Origin: Lathyrus oleraceus
Lineage: Eukaryota; Streptophyta; Magnoliopsida; Fabales; Fabaceae
Reading direction: 5' to 3'
Assembly: GCF_024323335.1 (NCBI RefSeq)
Contig: NC_066580.1
Coordinates: forward strand, 84,057,391 to 84,121,390
DNA: 64,000 nucleotides
Shown here one piece after another: positions 22,571-32,593 of this stretch (positions within the stretch are counted from its first letter, which is position 1; every line of letters begins with the position of its first letter). The notes under the pieces are model-generated. The model was not told the origin of the DNA. It ran no database searches and saw only the letters and a list, made by a program, of their open reading frames with translations. Both the position numbers and the translations under genes were made by a program.

Positions 22571-23996
22571 CTAGAAACAATCGTTTAAAGCCTTCGAGAT
22601 CGGAAGATACTTCGCACGAAGCCTCTTCACCTCTCTCTCATAAGTTGCTTCCATGTCGGCCTTCTTCCAAAACCTAGACGAGTGAGAAAGGAGAGAAGTA
22701 ACCACGTCATCGGGATCATCAATAACCTGATGCTCTAGAAACTCTATCATCGCATCCTTATCCTTAAGCTGCTGAAGAAGCTCCTCACGCTCACGAACCC
22801 AAGCACGCGAACGGTCTTCATCTCTCAACTCCTCTACTCCTTGATTAGGGAGGGTTGAAGGCCCAACCATAATCATAGGGGTAGGTCTCGGATACTCGTA
22901 CAACATGCGGTACTCGATAGCTCTCTTCCTTACCCAAGAGGTGTAAGGTTCCAAAGCGACATAGTTCTTCGGACCAAGCTCATTCCTCCCTTTCCTATGA
23001 ACCTTGCGCCAGGCACGGACCATCCTATCCTTCAAGTTTTGGGGATCTTTACCCTCTTGAAAGAATAAGCCTTCCAACAAAATGTTGTTAGGTTTATCCT
23101 TTAAGGGGAACCCAAGCTGACGGCGAGCCAAAGCAGGGTTGTAGTTAATTCCACCACATGTACCAAGAAGAGGTACATTGGAGAACTCACCATAAGAATC
23201 AATAATCTGAACACTATCATAAACACGATTGTACCAAGAGATATCATCATTAGTGAGAGACATAAGTCTCGTGGACCACCGTAAACATCCCTTGTTCTCC
23301 TTGAAGGCAAGCGTCTGAGGCAAGTGTGAAATAAACCACTTGTACAACAGAGGTAAACAACATACAATGGAACCACCGCCTTTTGAATTCCTCATATGCA
23401 AAGAGAAATAAGTGTCACCCAGTAGAGTCAGAACGATATTAAGAGAAGAGAAAATCCTAATAGCGTTCACATCCACGAAGTTGTCGATGTTGGGGAATAA
23501 CACTAGCCCGTAGATGAGGAGCACAAATATGGCTTCAAAAGCTTCCTTACTCACGGCCTTCCCTAAACAAGGTAGCTTTGGCAATCAGAAAATCAGATGG
23601 GAGACCTTGAATTCCACCTTTGGTAGTCATATTGGCAACAACGTCAGATACCTCCACATGAAGCATGTCAGCAATCTCTTGAGAAGACGGAATCTTCTCC
23701 AAACCACTGAACGACAACTGGTCAAGAATAGGTATACCCACATGATAAGCATACTCCTCAAGTGTAGGAAAAAGCTGGAAATTCGGAAAAGTGAAGCACC
23801 GATACAGAGGATCATAGAACTGTACTAACACACTCATCAGACCCTCATCCACTTTGGTAGAGAGAATAGCTAGAAGCTTCCCATGGCGATCTTTGAATTC
23901 CAAGGGCTCTAATACATAAGATTTCAGTCTCCTTAACTCTTTCAAGTCGGGTTGTTTGAAACTGTACTTCTTCGTATTCCTTCTTTTCTTATCCAT
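22571..23996 (-). pseudogene. Ogre ORF1 protein (DUF7745-like), frameshifted
   Basis: Minus-strand reading frame before gag, about 475 codons, starting at ATG 23996 (MDKKRRNTKKYSF); an upstream in-frame ATG at 24095 lies in the leader. Blocks include RCFTFPNFQLFPTLEEYAY, LLIYGLVLFPNIDNFVD, FSSLNIVLTLLGDTYFSLH and WYNRVYDSVQIIDSYGEF. This resembles the ORF1 protein found only in Ogre-type elements and annotated as DUF7745, related to the plant mobile domain group. The last 130 residues are charged and could form a coiled coil. A frameshift near 23570 splits it (ORFs 23547-24095 and 22571-23584). Its function is unknown. Confidence 0.8.
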
Positions 23997-24688
23997 GTCT
24001 GAAAATTTGCAAATAGACCTCTTAAGTTCTTGGCAAAAATCTTTATTGTTGATGACATGAATGCAGATGAATGCATGAATGCATGGATGCAACAATCACA
24101 CTCAAGGATCAAGAAAGTCACACCACACAAAGGTCACGAGATGGCTCAAGTCATCGTCAATATCAATCATCCATTTTGGTGGATTATGGTTTACACCTTA
24201 TCAACACCCAAGTTCCATTGATATTGAGGATATACGAGAACGGATCAACCACGAATCACGGGTTTGTTGAGAGTCACAAGCATGGAGTCTCGGTTAAGAA
24301 CCACCCAACGGGAGTGTACTATGGTTAAACCTGACAATCATGTTCTAAAGAGGTTCCCATAGTCATCATCCCATCTTTCGGATATTATCGGATAAAACGA
24401 CTACTCGTCCTCCAAAAATATTCTCAAGAGAGACTCTTATGAGTGTAATATCGCGTAACAATCGTATCAAGTCTTACACTTGAACGATCTTCGCACTACG
24501 TCCTAAAATAGGCCAAGATGGGATAGGTATCTAAGGTCCTTGGTTTCTAAGGATCCTATTGATCCCAACAAGACGTCCACCAAGTGAATGGACTTGCAAG
24601 TTAACTTGCTAAGGAATAACTCCACACAAGTCAACAAGACTATGCCATTCTTCTATCATAAGTGCACTCGAGTTCGGGTATAGAACTC
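23997..24688 (-). other. 5' leader of element E, proximal part
   Basis: Non-coding region upstream of ORF1 (minus strand), ended by the insertion of A. It has CATGCATTCATGCAT-like words near 24060 and no tandem array. The sequence resumes at 63900-64000 beyond A. Short open frames here are not supported. Confidence 0.65.
24684..24688. repeat. Target site duplication of A, left copy
   Basis: AACTC, exactly repeated at 63900-63904 after the far LTR of A, 39 kb away. This proves the two outer LTRs belong to one insertion. Confidence 0.9.
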
Positions 24689-24936
24689 TGTAACACCCCA
24701 AAATTTGCCCTCCTCATTCATGCATTCATTTTTAGGTCATTTAACATTTCATATTGCATTTCATCATGTCAATCGGAATTGGATCCAAGAAGCTTGAACA
24801 TCGTCCGAGAATACTTTGCGGGTTCTATCCGGGTGATCATTCAACACAAGGGAAAGACTTGAGTTACTTCCAACAAGTTCAAATGGGGTCCATTCATCAT
24901 TCAGAATGCCAATCTTGAAGGAGCAAAAATCTATCC

Positions 24937-25080
24937 CTGAGCTGTCATGCTCGCTAGGCGAGCAGAATGGTTCGCCTAGCGAATCTGAGCTGTCATGCTC
25001 GCTAGGCGAGCAGAATGGTTCGCCTAGCGAATCTAAGATGTCATGCTTGCTAAGCGAGCAGATCCTTCGCTAGGCGAAGC
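24937..25080. repeat. 48-bp LTR repeats with nested palindromes, three copies
   Basis: Three tandem 48-bp units. The first two contain the perfect palindrome GCTCGCTAGGCGAGC and the palindrome TTCGCCTAGCGAA. The third has changed words (GCTAAGCGAGC, TTCGCTAGGCGAA). The 3' LTR has four such units at 55921-56112. Each unit can form two short hairpins. Confidence 0.92.
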
Positions 25081-25158
25081 CCACGCGTTTTGAGAAATAA
25101 CAGAAAATCTTGGACTTGGACCTCTCTCATTTGAGCCCACAAAGCCACGAAATTAGGC

Positions 25159-25166
25159 TATATATT
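25159..25166 (+). promoter_or_regulatory. Possible TATA box of the A LTR
   Basis: TATATATT after the conserved CTCATTTGAGCCCACAAA phrase. The matching position in the B LTR is a clean TATAAATA (30209-30216), so this looks like a diverged version of the same promoter. Confidence 0.4.
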
Positions 25167-27168
25167 CTAGACTCCCATCTCCCAAAAAATCCTGACCTGA
25201 AAAGAACTGAGCTAACCTGATCTAAAACCTAACCTAACAGAGCCAGAGAAGAAGTCAACAGAGTTCAGAGCAACCTCCGGACCCTGAAGGAAACTCATCT
25301 GCAAAAGAACTAATTCCAGACTCTAGGATTGCTCTGCAAACCCAACTGAGCAATTCAACCTTAACTGATCTCTCCAATCAGGTTTGCCTTATTCCCGTTA
25401 CTCTATGCTTAATTTGAATACTCTGAATGTATGAGGTATTATCACGAGGTTTTGCCCACGGTTAGATGTATATGAATATGTAAATCAATGCCTTGAATGT
25501 TTAATCGTTTAATTTCTGAAATGTGTACCATAGGGTTTGGGATTTCCGAGATCGTACTGTTATCCATGAAGAACCCAAAACACGCAGGCGTTTGCTAGCT
25601 TCTTCGCTAGGCGAGCCTGCAGCGAAGCTTCGCTAAGCGAAGCAGTGGCGAGCGTGACAGTACTTGTTTTTTTGTTTGCATCCTAATCTGTCCTGTGACA
25701 TGTTTTCTATTGCATCCATGCATTGCTTCCTAACCTGTTTGTTGAGTTTTTGTGAGGACTCACATGACTTTAGAAGAGATGGCTTGCGTGGTATTCCACT
25801 TTATTTGTGGGATACCCCCCGGAGGCTTATTCCGATTATCTATACTGATTCGCTTTCTTTGATGGTGCTAGCTGGAGAGATCTATGGGTTTCTTGTCCCC
25901 TTAGTTGCTGTTACTTCGGATCTTTATCCGTGTGGTACTTTTACCTTTTTCCCGCATTTGACCGCTTTCTTAGCTGGAAGACCTCGATATGAGGCAATGT
26001 TTTTGTGTGTTTATTTTTGTGCCTAAAGACCTCCACGAAGAGGCAATTGACGGAAAAAAAGGGATTAGTATTCAATCCCTCGTTATTCAGTGCGTTGTTC
26101 TTTAAGATCACACTACGTGTCGATGCTTCAGAACAAAAGCCCCAGATCTTTTTTCCGGTCAGTCAGTGGAGAGGGTTCCATCTTTCTAAACCCCCGCGCC
26201 TTGTCACGAGCTCACCCTGTCTAGGGTTAAGAGCTATGAGGTCTTATCCTCATTACCCTTTTGATCTGCTCACCCTGACGTTCAATGTTAGTGGTTAAGA
26301 GCCCTTTTGATTACCCTCCATGGCTTGTTTGTCGAGGTTGATATGACCCCTCTTGAATAAAGCCCTACCCATGTATGTTAAACCCCCCTTGTTGGCATGG
26401 TTACTCTTATGCATGTTTGTTTTGTATAGTGTGATTGTCTCCCCATAGGATTGCTAGGCTTCGTATAGTCTCCCGTCTGCATGTCAATTAAGGTAGCGCG
26501 GTTCCTTCGTCTAGGACTGCCTTTTTGCATAAGCATCCCCAAAACACCAACAACTCATTGATTTTTCTTCTCCTAAGAAAACGTTTACTCCTTCTACTAC
26601 AGGCGAGTAAGTCTCCAAAGGTCGAGCATCCGGTAGATTGCGTAGTAACGTCGTTCATCCAAAAACACAACCCCCTAACCCGTAGTTAGCCGAACTACAT
26701 TTTGCTCTGATTCTCATTCTAGATGAGATACGTAGGCATAAGACGCGATGTCTTACCGAGCACACTTCCCCTTAACCCATAGGTATCCGAGCTACGAAGA
26801 CTCTGATTCTCATATTCAGATGAGATACGTATGTAGTGGATGCGACATCCGTGCAAGTCATTTTCTTTTGACCCTCTTTTAGTAAATAGTACATTAGATA
26901 AACCTACACCCTTTAGACAAGAACAATAAGAGTGGATCCCGTAGAGTACTATGGATGCGTAGGGGTGCTAATACCTTCCCTTCGCATAATCGACTCCCGA
27001 ACCCAAGATTTGGTTGCGAGTCCTTGTCTTTTCCTTTCCTTTTTCCAGTTTTACTTCGAGCGTTTCCTTTCCCTCCTTTGGGATAAATAACGCACGGTGG
27101 CGACTCTTCTGTCATTTCCTTTTCGCCGGTTGTTTTTTTGCATCTCCTTTTTCGCATGTTGCGACAGC

Positions 27169-27187
27169 TGGCGACTCTGCTGGGGAC
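27169..27187 (+). other. Primer binding site of A
   Basis: TGGCGACTCTGCTGGGGAC, two bases after the LTR end. It starts with TGG, the complement of a tRNA CCA end. Ogre elements are described as primed by tRNA-Arg; I did not align it to a tRNA. Confidence 0.75.
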
Positions 27188-28205
27188 CCTGGTTTCCCTA
27201 AGCGAGTCCCTCCTAGCTTTTGTAAGTTTCTTGTTTGTTGGGTGTTTATCCTTTTGTACAGTTATTTATTTTTCAGCATTTACCTGCTTTATCTTATTGC
27301 ATTGTGTACATATGATTGCCGTATCTGCTGGTTTGTTTGTTGGGATGGGGTGTTCTATGAGAGATAAGCCCATTACCCAGGCTTGAGCGTACACACAGGT
27401 TTTAGAGTGGATAGTCATGAGGCTTGCGTGGCATGTTGCTACGTTAAGTCGTTCATGAAGACCCACACCCAAACGAGGTTTCTTTTGGATATAATCTATC
27501 CTACGGGTGTTCCGTAACGGCATGATGTTCCTCTAGAAATTGTCGACTCTGGTGACCATTTCCCGAGAACTCAGTCGAGGCCTCTCCTCCGAGACGTGAT
27601 TATGTTAGCTCTGGTGGGCGCATTCTCGCTACTCAATCCGAGGACCCCGAGACTGGGAAACTGCTTTAGGATATCCTGTTGAGGGGAGTCAGTGGAGGTA
27701 TTTTATCCCCTAATAATGCCAAACCTTCGGTGGTAAACGTATTATTCGCGACCGAAGGGCCAAAGTTGACAAACTTCTGTTCTTAGAACCTACCAGTGAG
27801 GGGCGGGCTAAATTTAAGAAACCTTAACCTCCAACCAACCCGGTTTTCTGGAGCAGAGTTTTGATCTTGTATTATATTCTTCAGTGGGTTTCTCTTCAGA
27901 CAGTGCAACCCGACAGATGTTCAAGCGGATACAGCGATCCTGATTGACATGCCCTCTGCATTGCATAACATCATCTGCATATTTGCATCCAACACCTCAT
28001 GCTTATTTATTTGCAGGGTATTCCCTTTCAAAAAGGGGGGTGCCTTAAAAAAGGAATAAGCAGCGCATCGCATACCATGCATGTTAACCTTTATTTGTTT
28101 TGCAGGTATCACCGCAGTGTCTAAGGTTTGTTCCCTGTTTCAGGCATTATTGGTCCCAAGAGAGTCCACAAGTACCCGACCAAGGAAAATCATCCGCAAC
28201 TAGCG
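27188..28205 (+). other. Leader of element A before gag
   Basis: 1.0 kb of non-coding sequence from the primer site to the gag ATG. It is almost the same as the B leader (31576-32593). There is no ORF1 here, unlike element E. Short frames at 27138-28112 are not conserved and not called. Confidence 0.7.
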
Positions 28206-29308
28206 ATGGACCAGGTACATAAAGAGTTGGCTGATATGCGTGAAAGGATGGATCAGTTCATGACATTGATGACTGGTATGGCAGAAGGCTAGGAAAAGCT
28301 AAGGGAATTGGTTGAGGAACCGAGGCCCGATCCAGAGGTGGAGATACCAAATGTTGAGGGAAACCCTGGTAACCCGGGGAACGCTGATAACCCTGTGAAC
28401 ATTGGTAACGCGGGTAACGCAAATGCTGATGGAAACCCGGGTAATGTTGGCAACACAGGGAATGTTGGAAATGGTATTGGCGGAAGGTACAATGTGAATC
28501 AAGGAATTCGGATTAACGGGTGCCCCGTTACTGAAGACTATCAGTATGATCAATTCTCTTTGCACGACGAAGCCCATGAGACCACTCGCCGTATGGATGA
28601 GCTTGCTGAGAAGCTCAAATCTTTGGAGTCTCAAAATTCCTTAGGTTTTGATGTCACAAATCTTGGTCTGGTTCAGGGAGTAAAGATTCCTCACAAGTTC
28701 AAACCCCCTACTTTTGAGAAACACAACGGGGCTTCTTGCCCATGCACTCATCTCCAATCTTATCTGGGAAGGTTGGGAGCTCACACGGAAGACGAAAAGC
28801 TGTGGATGTACTATTTTGAAGACAGTCTGACTGGAGCTTCCCGTGAATGGTATTCTCATTTGTCCCGTCTACATTTAAGTATGTGGAGATGGATGGCGAG
28901 ATGCATGAGATGCTGTGTCAGGGATTCGAAGCCATAAACATCAGTGAGGTCGCGCCCGAAGCTGTCTTTTCACCTAAGTCTGAGAAGGTTGGGACTTCTA
29001 TCTCTTCATACAAGCAAGTTGTTGAAGTGGTTAAAACTGGTAATGCCCAAGGCTGGGGCAAATTTGTGGAGCCAGTCATCAAAGAAGACAAGTTTGGATT
29101 GGGGTTTACTTCGGGGTCTCAGAAGAATGAAGTCGGTACTTTCTCCAGCGGGGGTTTGGTTTCTCCCCACATCGTCAATGCCGCAGATGAAGACAAGGCT
29201 GACAGCGACTGCGACTTAGATAGCTGGATTCGCCCGTGTGTCCCGGGAGAAAAGCTCAACAATTGGTCGTCTGAAAAAGTCGTCCGGGTTACTCTATTGA
29301 AAGAGTAA
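28206..29308 (+). pseudogene. A gag-protease remnant with a 2.3-kb deletion
   Basis: Starts at ATG 28206 (MDQVHKELADMRERMDQF). A TAG at 28290-28292 stands where B has CAG. It then runs through a Gly/Asn-rich repeat (GNPGNPGNADNP), a coiled-coil-like stretch and into the gag domain up to EWYSHLS. Near 28868 it jumps to a segment equal to the end of protease in B (TFKYVEMDGEMHEML), so capsid C-part, zinc knuckle and protease active site are gone. B bases about 33257-35525 (about 2.27 kb) are missing. The join has about two shared bases and changes frame. The final part ends at TAA 29306-29308. No active product is possible. Confidence 0.85.
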
Positions 29309-29584
29309 TTTTTATTGTTTTCCTTTTATTACATGCATAATAAAGTCTTACACTTTGCCCAAGGTGTAATGACTCATCTGTAGGGCCATCCATTTAGTTA
29401 CATTTCGCAATTATTTTTATCATCAATAAAGGACAGCTTTTGCAAACAATTTTGTGTTCTCTTTCTTTCAATTATTTTACTTTCACAAAAAACAAATGGC
29501 AATGTTTCTTTTTCGTTTTTCTTTCCAATAAATAAATAAAAAAATCTCTCGTTCTAAGGTAAAGCATGATCCTCCATCATGCAG
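29305..29584 (+). other. Candidate intron between protease and RT of A
   Basis: Donor GA|GTAATTTT at 29305 and acceptor CATGCAG|AG at 29584, 280 bases, T-rich. Splicing removes the stop at 29306-29308 and continues in frame into the acidic RT leader. B shows the same arrangement at 35962-36232 and E at 18718-19000. Confidence 0.6.
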
Positions 29585-29850
29585 AGATGATCACCCAGAT
29601 CTCACTGCTAACGACACTGCTATGGCCAAGTATGACTTCGACAATCCTATCTATCAAGTCGAAGAAGGGGTTGAGGAAGATTGTGAATTGCCTGAAGAGT
29701 TAGCCAGGTTGTTGAAATAGGAGGACCGAGCTATATCACCTTATCAGGAGGTGATTGAGACCGTCAACGTCGGTACCGAGGACGACAAGAAAGAGATCAA
29801 GATCGGGGCCGGTCTACAGGCCGAGGTAAAAGAACAGTTGATCAGTACAA
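29585..29850 (+). pseudogene. RT leader remnant of A
   Basis: Acidic linker before RT (AKYDFDNPIYQ, EEDCELPEELARLL), then INVGTEDDKKEIKIGA-like sequence. A TAG at about 29718-29720 interrupts it where B has CAG. RT itself is missing: the sequence passes directly into integrase at about 29840-29855. The deletion removes RT and RNase H. Confidence 0.75.
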
Positions 29851-29983
29851 GATCGAACCGATTGCTTCCAACGGCCATAGATTCATTTTGGTCGCTATTG
29901 ATTACTTCACTAAGTGGGTGGAAGCAGCATCCTATGCGAATGTTATGAAGCAGGTGGTAGCCAGATTTCTGAAAAGAGATATC
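29851..29983 (+). pseudogene. Integrase of A, part 1 (before B)
   Basis: Short piece of the integrase core: ASNGHRFILVAIDYFTKW and SYANVMKQVVARFLKRD. The zinc-binding end and first aspartate were lost in the upstream deletion. It is cut by element B after 29983 and continues at 41785 in the same gene. Confidence 0.85.
29979..29983. repeat. Target site duplication of B, left copy
   Basis: ATATC, repeated exactly at 41780-41784. Confidence 0.9.
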
Positions 29984-31554
29984 TGTAACACCCCAAAATT
30001 TGCCCTCCCCATTCATGCATTCATTTAGCATTTCATATTGCATTTCATCATGTCAATCAGAATTAGATCCGAAAAAATAATAATAATAATAATTTTTTTA
30101 CAAAAAAATAAATAAATAAAAATAATAATAAAAAATAAATAAAATATAATAAAAAATTTTGGACTTGGGTCTCTCTCATTTGAGCCCACAAAACCATGAA
30201 ATTCAGTCTATAAATACCAAGGCTTCACTTGAGAAGAAGGAAGAGAAGCAAAATACTCTGAGGTTTCCTTGGAACAAAACCCTGGACAAAACCTGAAGAG
30301 AAACCTGACAGAGAACTCAGAGCAGCCTCCAAACCCTGAAGGGCCTCACGGGTGCAACTCAATTTCAATCAAACTCTCCAATCAGGTTTGCCCTATTCCC
30401 ATTATTTTACGCCTTCAATTTGAATGTTCTAAATGTGTGATGTATTATGAATGGGTGAAACCTATGCCTTGAATGTTTAATCACATGATTTCTGAAGTGT
30501 ATGCCACAGGGTTTGAGGTTTCTGAAACCATACTGTTATCCATGAAAAAAATGCTTATGGTGTTTCACTAACCCTTTTGTTGAGTTTTTGTGAGGGCTCA
30601 CATGACTTTTGCAGGGATAACTTGCGTGGTTTCCCACTTTATTTGTGGGATAACCCCTGGAGGTTCATTCCGATTACCTGTACTGACCCACTTTCTTTGA
30701 TGATGTTAGCTTGGAAGGATCTCAGGGTTTCCCATTCCTCTAATTACTGTTACTTCAGATCTTTATCCGCGTGGTACTTTTACATTTTTCCCGCATTTTA
30801 CTGCTTTCCTAGCTGGAAGACCTCGATAGGAGGCAATGTTTTTGTGTTTACTTTTTGCAGGTTCCTTTGTCCAGGGTTAAGAGCTATGAGGTCTTATCCT
30901 CATTACCCTTTTGCATGCGCGTTCCTACAATGCAAACAAACCCTTCATTGATTTTTCTTCTCCATAACACACGTTTACTCCTTCTACTACAGGCGAGTAA
31001 GTCTCCAAAGGTCGAGCATCCGGTAGATTGCGTAGTGACGTCGTTCGTCTAAAATCCAATCCACAACCCCGTAGTTAGCCGAACTACGGCTTGCTCTGAT
31101 TCTCATTCCAGATGAGATACGTAGGCATAAGACGTGATGTCTTAGCAAGCACACATCCCCCAACCCATAGGTCAGCCGAGCTACGAAGACTCTGATTCTC
31201 ATATTCAGATGAGATACGTATGCAGTGGATGCGACATCCGCGCGAGTCATTTTCATTTAACCCTTTTTTTTTGTAAACAGCACAAGATAAACTCACACCC
31301 TTTAGACAAGAACTACAAAAGTGGATACCGTAGAGTACTACGGATGCGTAGGGGTGCTAATACCTTCCCTTCGCATAACCGACTCCCGAACCCAAGATTT
31401 GGTTGCGAGACCCCGTCTTGTCCTTTCCTTTTTCAGGTTTACTTCGAGCGTTTCCTTTCCCTCCTTTGGGATGAATAACGCACGGTGGCGACTCTTCTGT
31501 CTTTTTCTTTCGCCGGTTGTTTTTTTTGCGCACTGTATTTTTCAGGTTGCGACA
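29984..31554 (+). repeat. 5' LTR of element B
   Basis: 1571 bp, TGTAACACCCC to TTGCGACA. Positions 30070-30160 are an A+T-only stretch of AATAAT/AAATA words, located where the A LTR carries its 48-bp palindromic repeats. TATAAATA at 30209-30216. Paired hairpin module at 31068-31240 and TGGCGACTCT at 31486-31495. Confidence 0.92.
30209..30216 (+). promoter_or_regulatory. TATA box of the B LTR
   Basis: TATAAATA about 225 bases after the LTR start, following the conserved CTCTCATTTGAGCCCACAAA phrase. Same in the 3' LTR at 40431-40438. Confidence 0.6.
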
Positions 31555-31556
31555 GC

Positions 31557-31575
31557 TGGAGACTCTGCTGGGGAC
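31557..31575 (+). other. Primer binding site of B
   Basis: TGGAGACTCTGCTGGGGAC, two bases after the LTR end, one base different from the A site (A for C at position 4). Confidence 0.75.
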
Positions 31576-32593
31576 TAAGAAGTTGACCTCTTGCTGGTCC
31601 ATCTTCCCTAAGCGAGTCCCTCCTAGCTTGTGTGATTTCTTTTTTATTGGGTGTTCATGCTTTTGTACATTTATTTGCTTACCTGCTTGCATGCATCTGT
31701 TGTATCTATTGGATCTGTTTGTTTATTTGTTGGGATGGGATGTTCTATGAGAGATAAGCCCATTACCCAGGCTTGAGTGTACACACAGGTTTTAGAGTGG
31801 ATGATCATGAGGCTTGCGTGGCATGTTGCTACGTTAAGTCGTTCGTGAAGAACCACACCCAGACGAGGTTTCTTTTGGATATATTATGTCCTACGGATGT
31901 TCCGTAACGACATGGTGTTCCTTTAGAAATCGTCGACTCTGGTGACCATTTCCCGAGAACTCAGTCGAGGCCTCTCCTCCGAGACGTGATTATGTTAGCT
32001 CTGGTGGACACATTCTCGTTGATCAATCCGAGGACCCCGAGACTGGGAACTTGCTTTAGGATGTCCTGTTAAGGGGAGTCAGTGGAGGTCTTTTATCCCG
32101 TAATAATGCCAAACCTTCAGTGGTAAACGTATTATTCGCGACTGAAGGGCTGAAGCTGACGAACTTCTGTTCTTAGAACCTACCAGTGAGGGGTGGGCTA
32201 AATTCAGGAAACCTTAACCTCCAACCAACCCGGTTTTCTGGAGCAGAGTTTTGGTCTTGTATTATATTCCTCAGTGAATTTCTCTCCAGGAAGTGCAACC
32301 TGACAGATGTTCAAGCGGATCCATCAATTCTGATTGACATGCCTTTGCATTGCATAACATCATCTGCATATTTGCATCCAACATCTCATGCTTATTCATT
32401 TGCAGAGTATTCCCTTTCAAAACGGGGGTGCCTTAAAACTGAACAAGCAGTGCATCGCATACCATGCATATTAACCCTTGTCTGTTTTGTAGGTGTCACC
32501 GCAGTGTCTAATGTTTGTTCCCTGTATCAGGCAGTTATTGGTCCCAAGTGAGTTCACAGATACCCGACAAAGGAAAATCGTCCACAGCTAGCG
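31576..32593 (+). other. Leader of element B before gag
   Basis: 1.0 kb non-coding; close copy of the A leader. No ORF1. Confidence 0.7.

Larger units (their letters stand above)
24689..27166 (+). repeat. 5' LTR of element A
   Basis: 2478 bp, TGTAACACCCC to TTGCGACA. Contains three 48-bp palindrome-rich repeats (24937-25080), a weak TATATATT at 25159-25166, a second palindromic cluster near 25590-25660, the paired hairpin module at about 26684-26850, GGGTGCTAATACC at about 26965 and a primer-site-like TGGCGACTCT at 27098-27107. The 3' copy is 2526 bp; the 48-bp difference equals one extra repeat unit. A few scattered substitutions separate the two copies. Confidence 0.92.

Noticed and set aside
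25664..26026. 120-codon frame with near copies at 30577, 40799 and 56695
   Set aside because: It recurs because it is part of the A/B LTR. The peptide is not constrained: the frames differ by ordinary substitutions and no domain is recognisable. Position inside LTR explains the recurrence.
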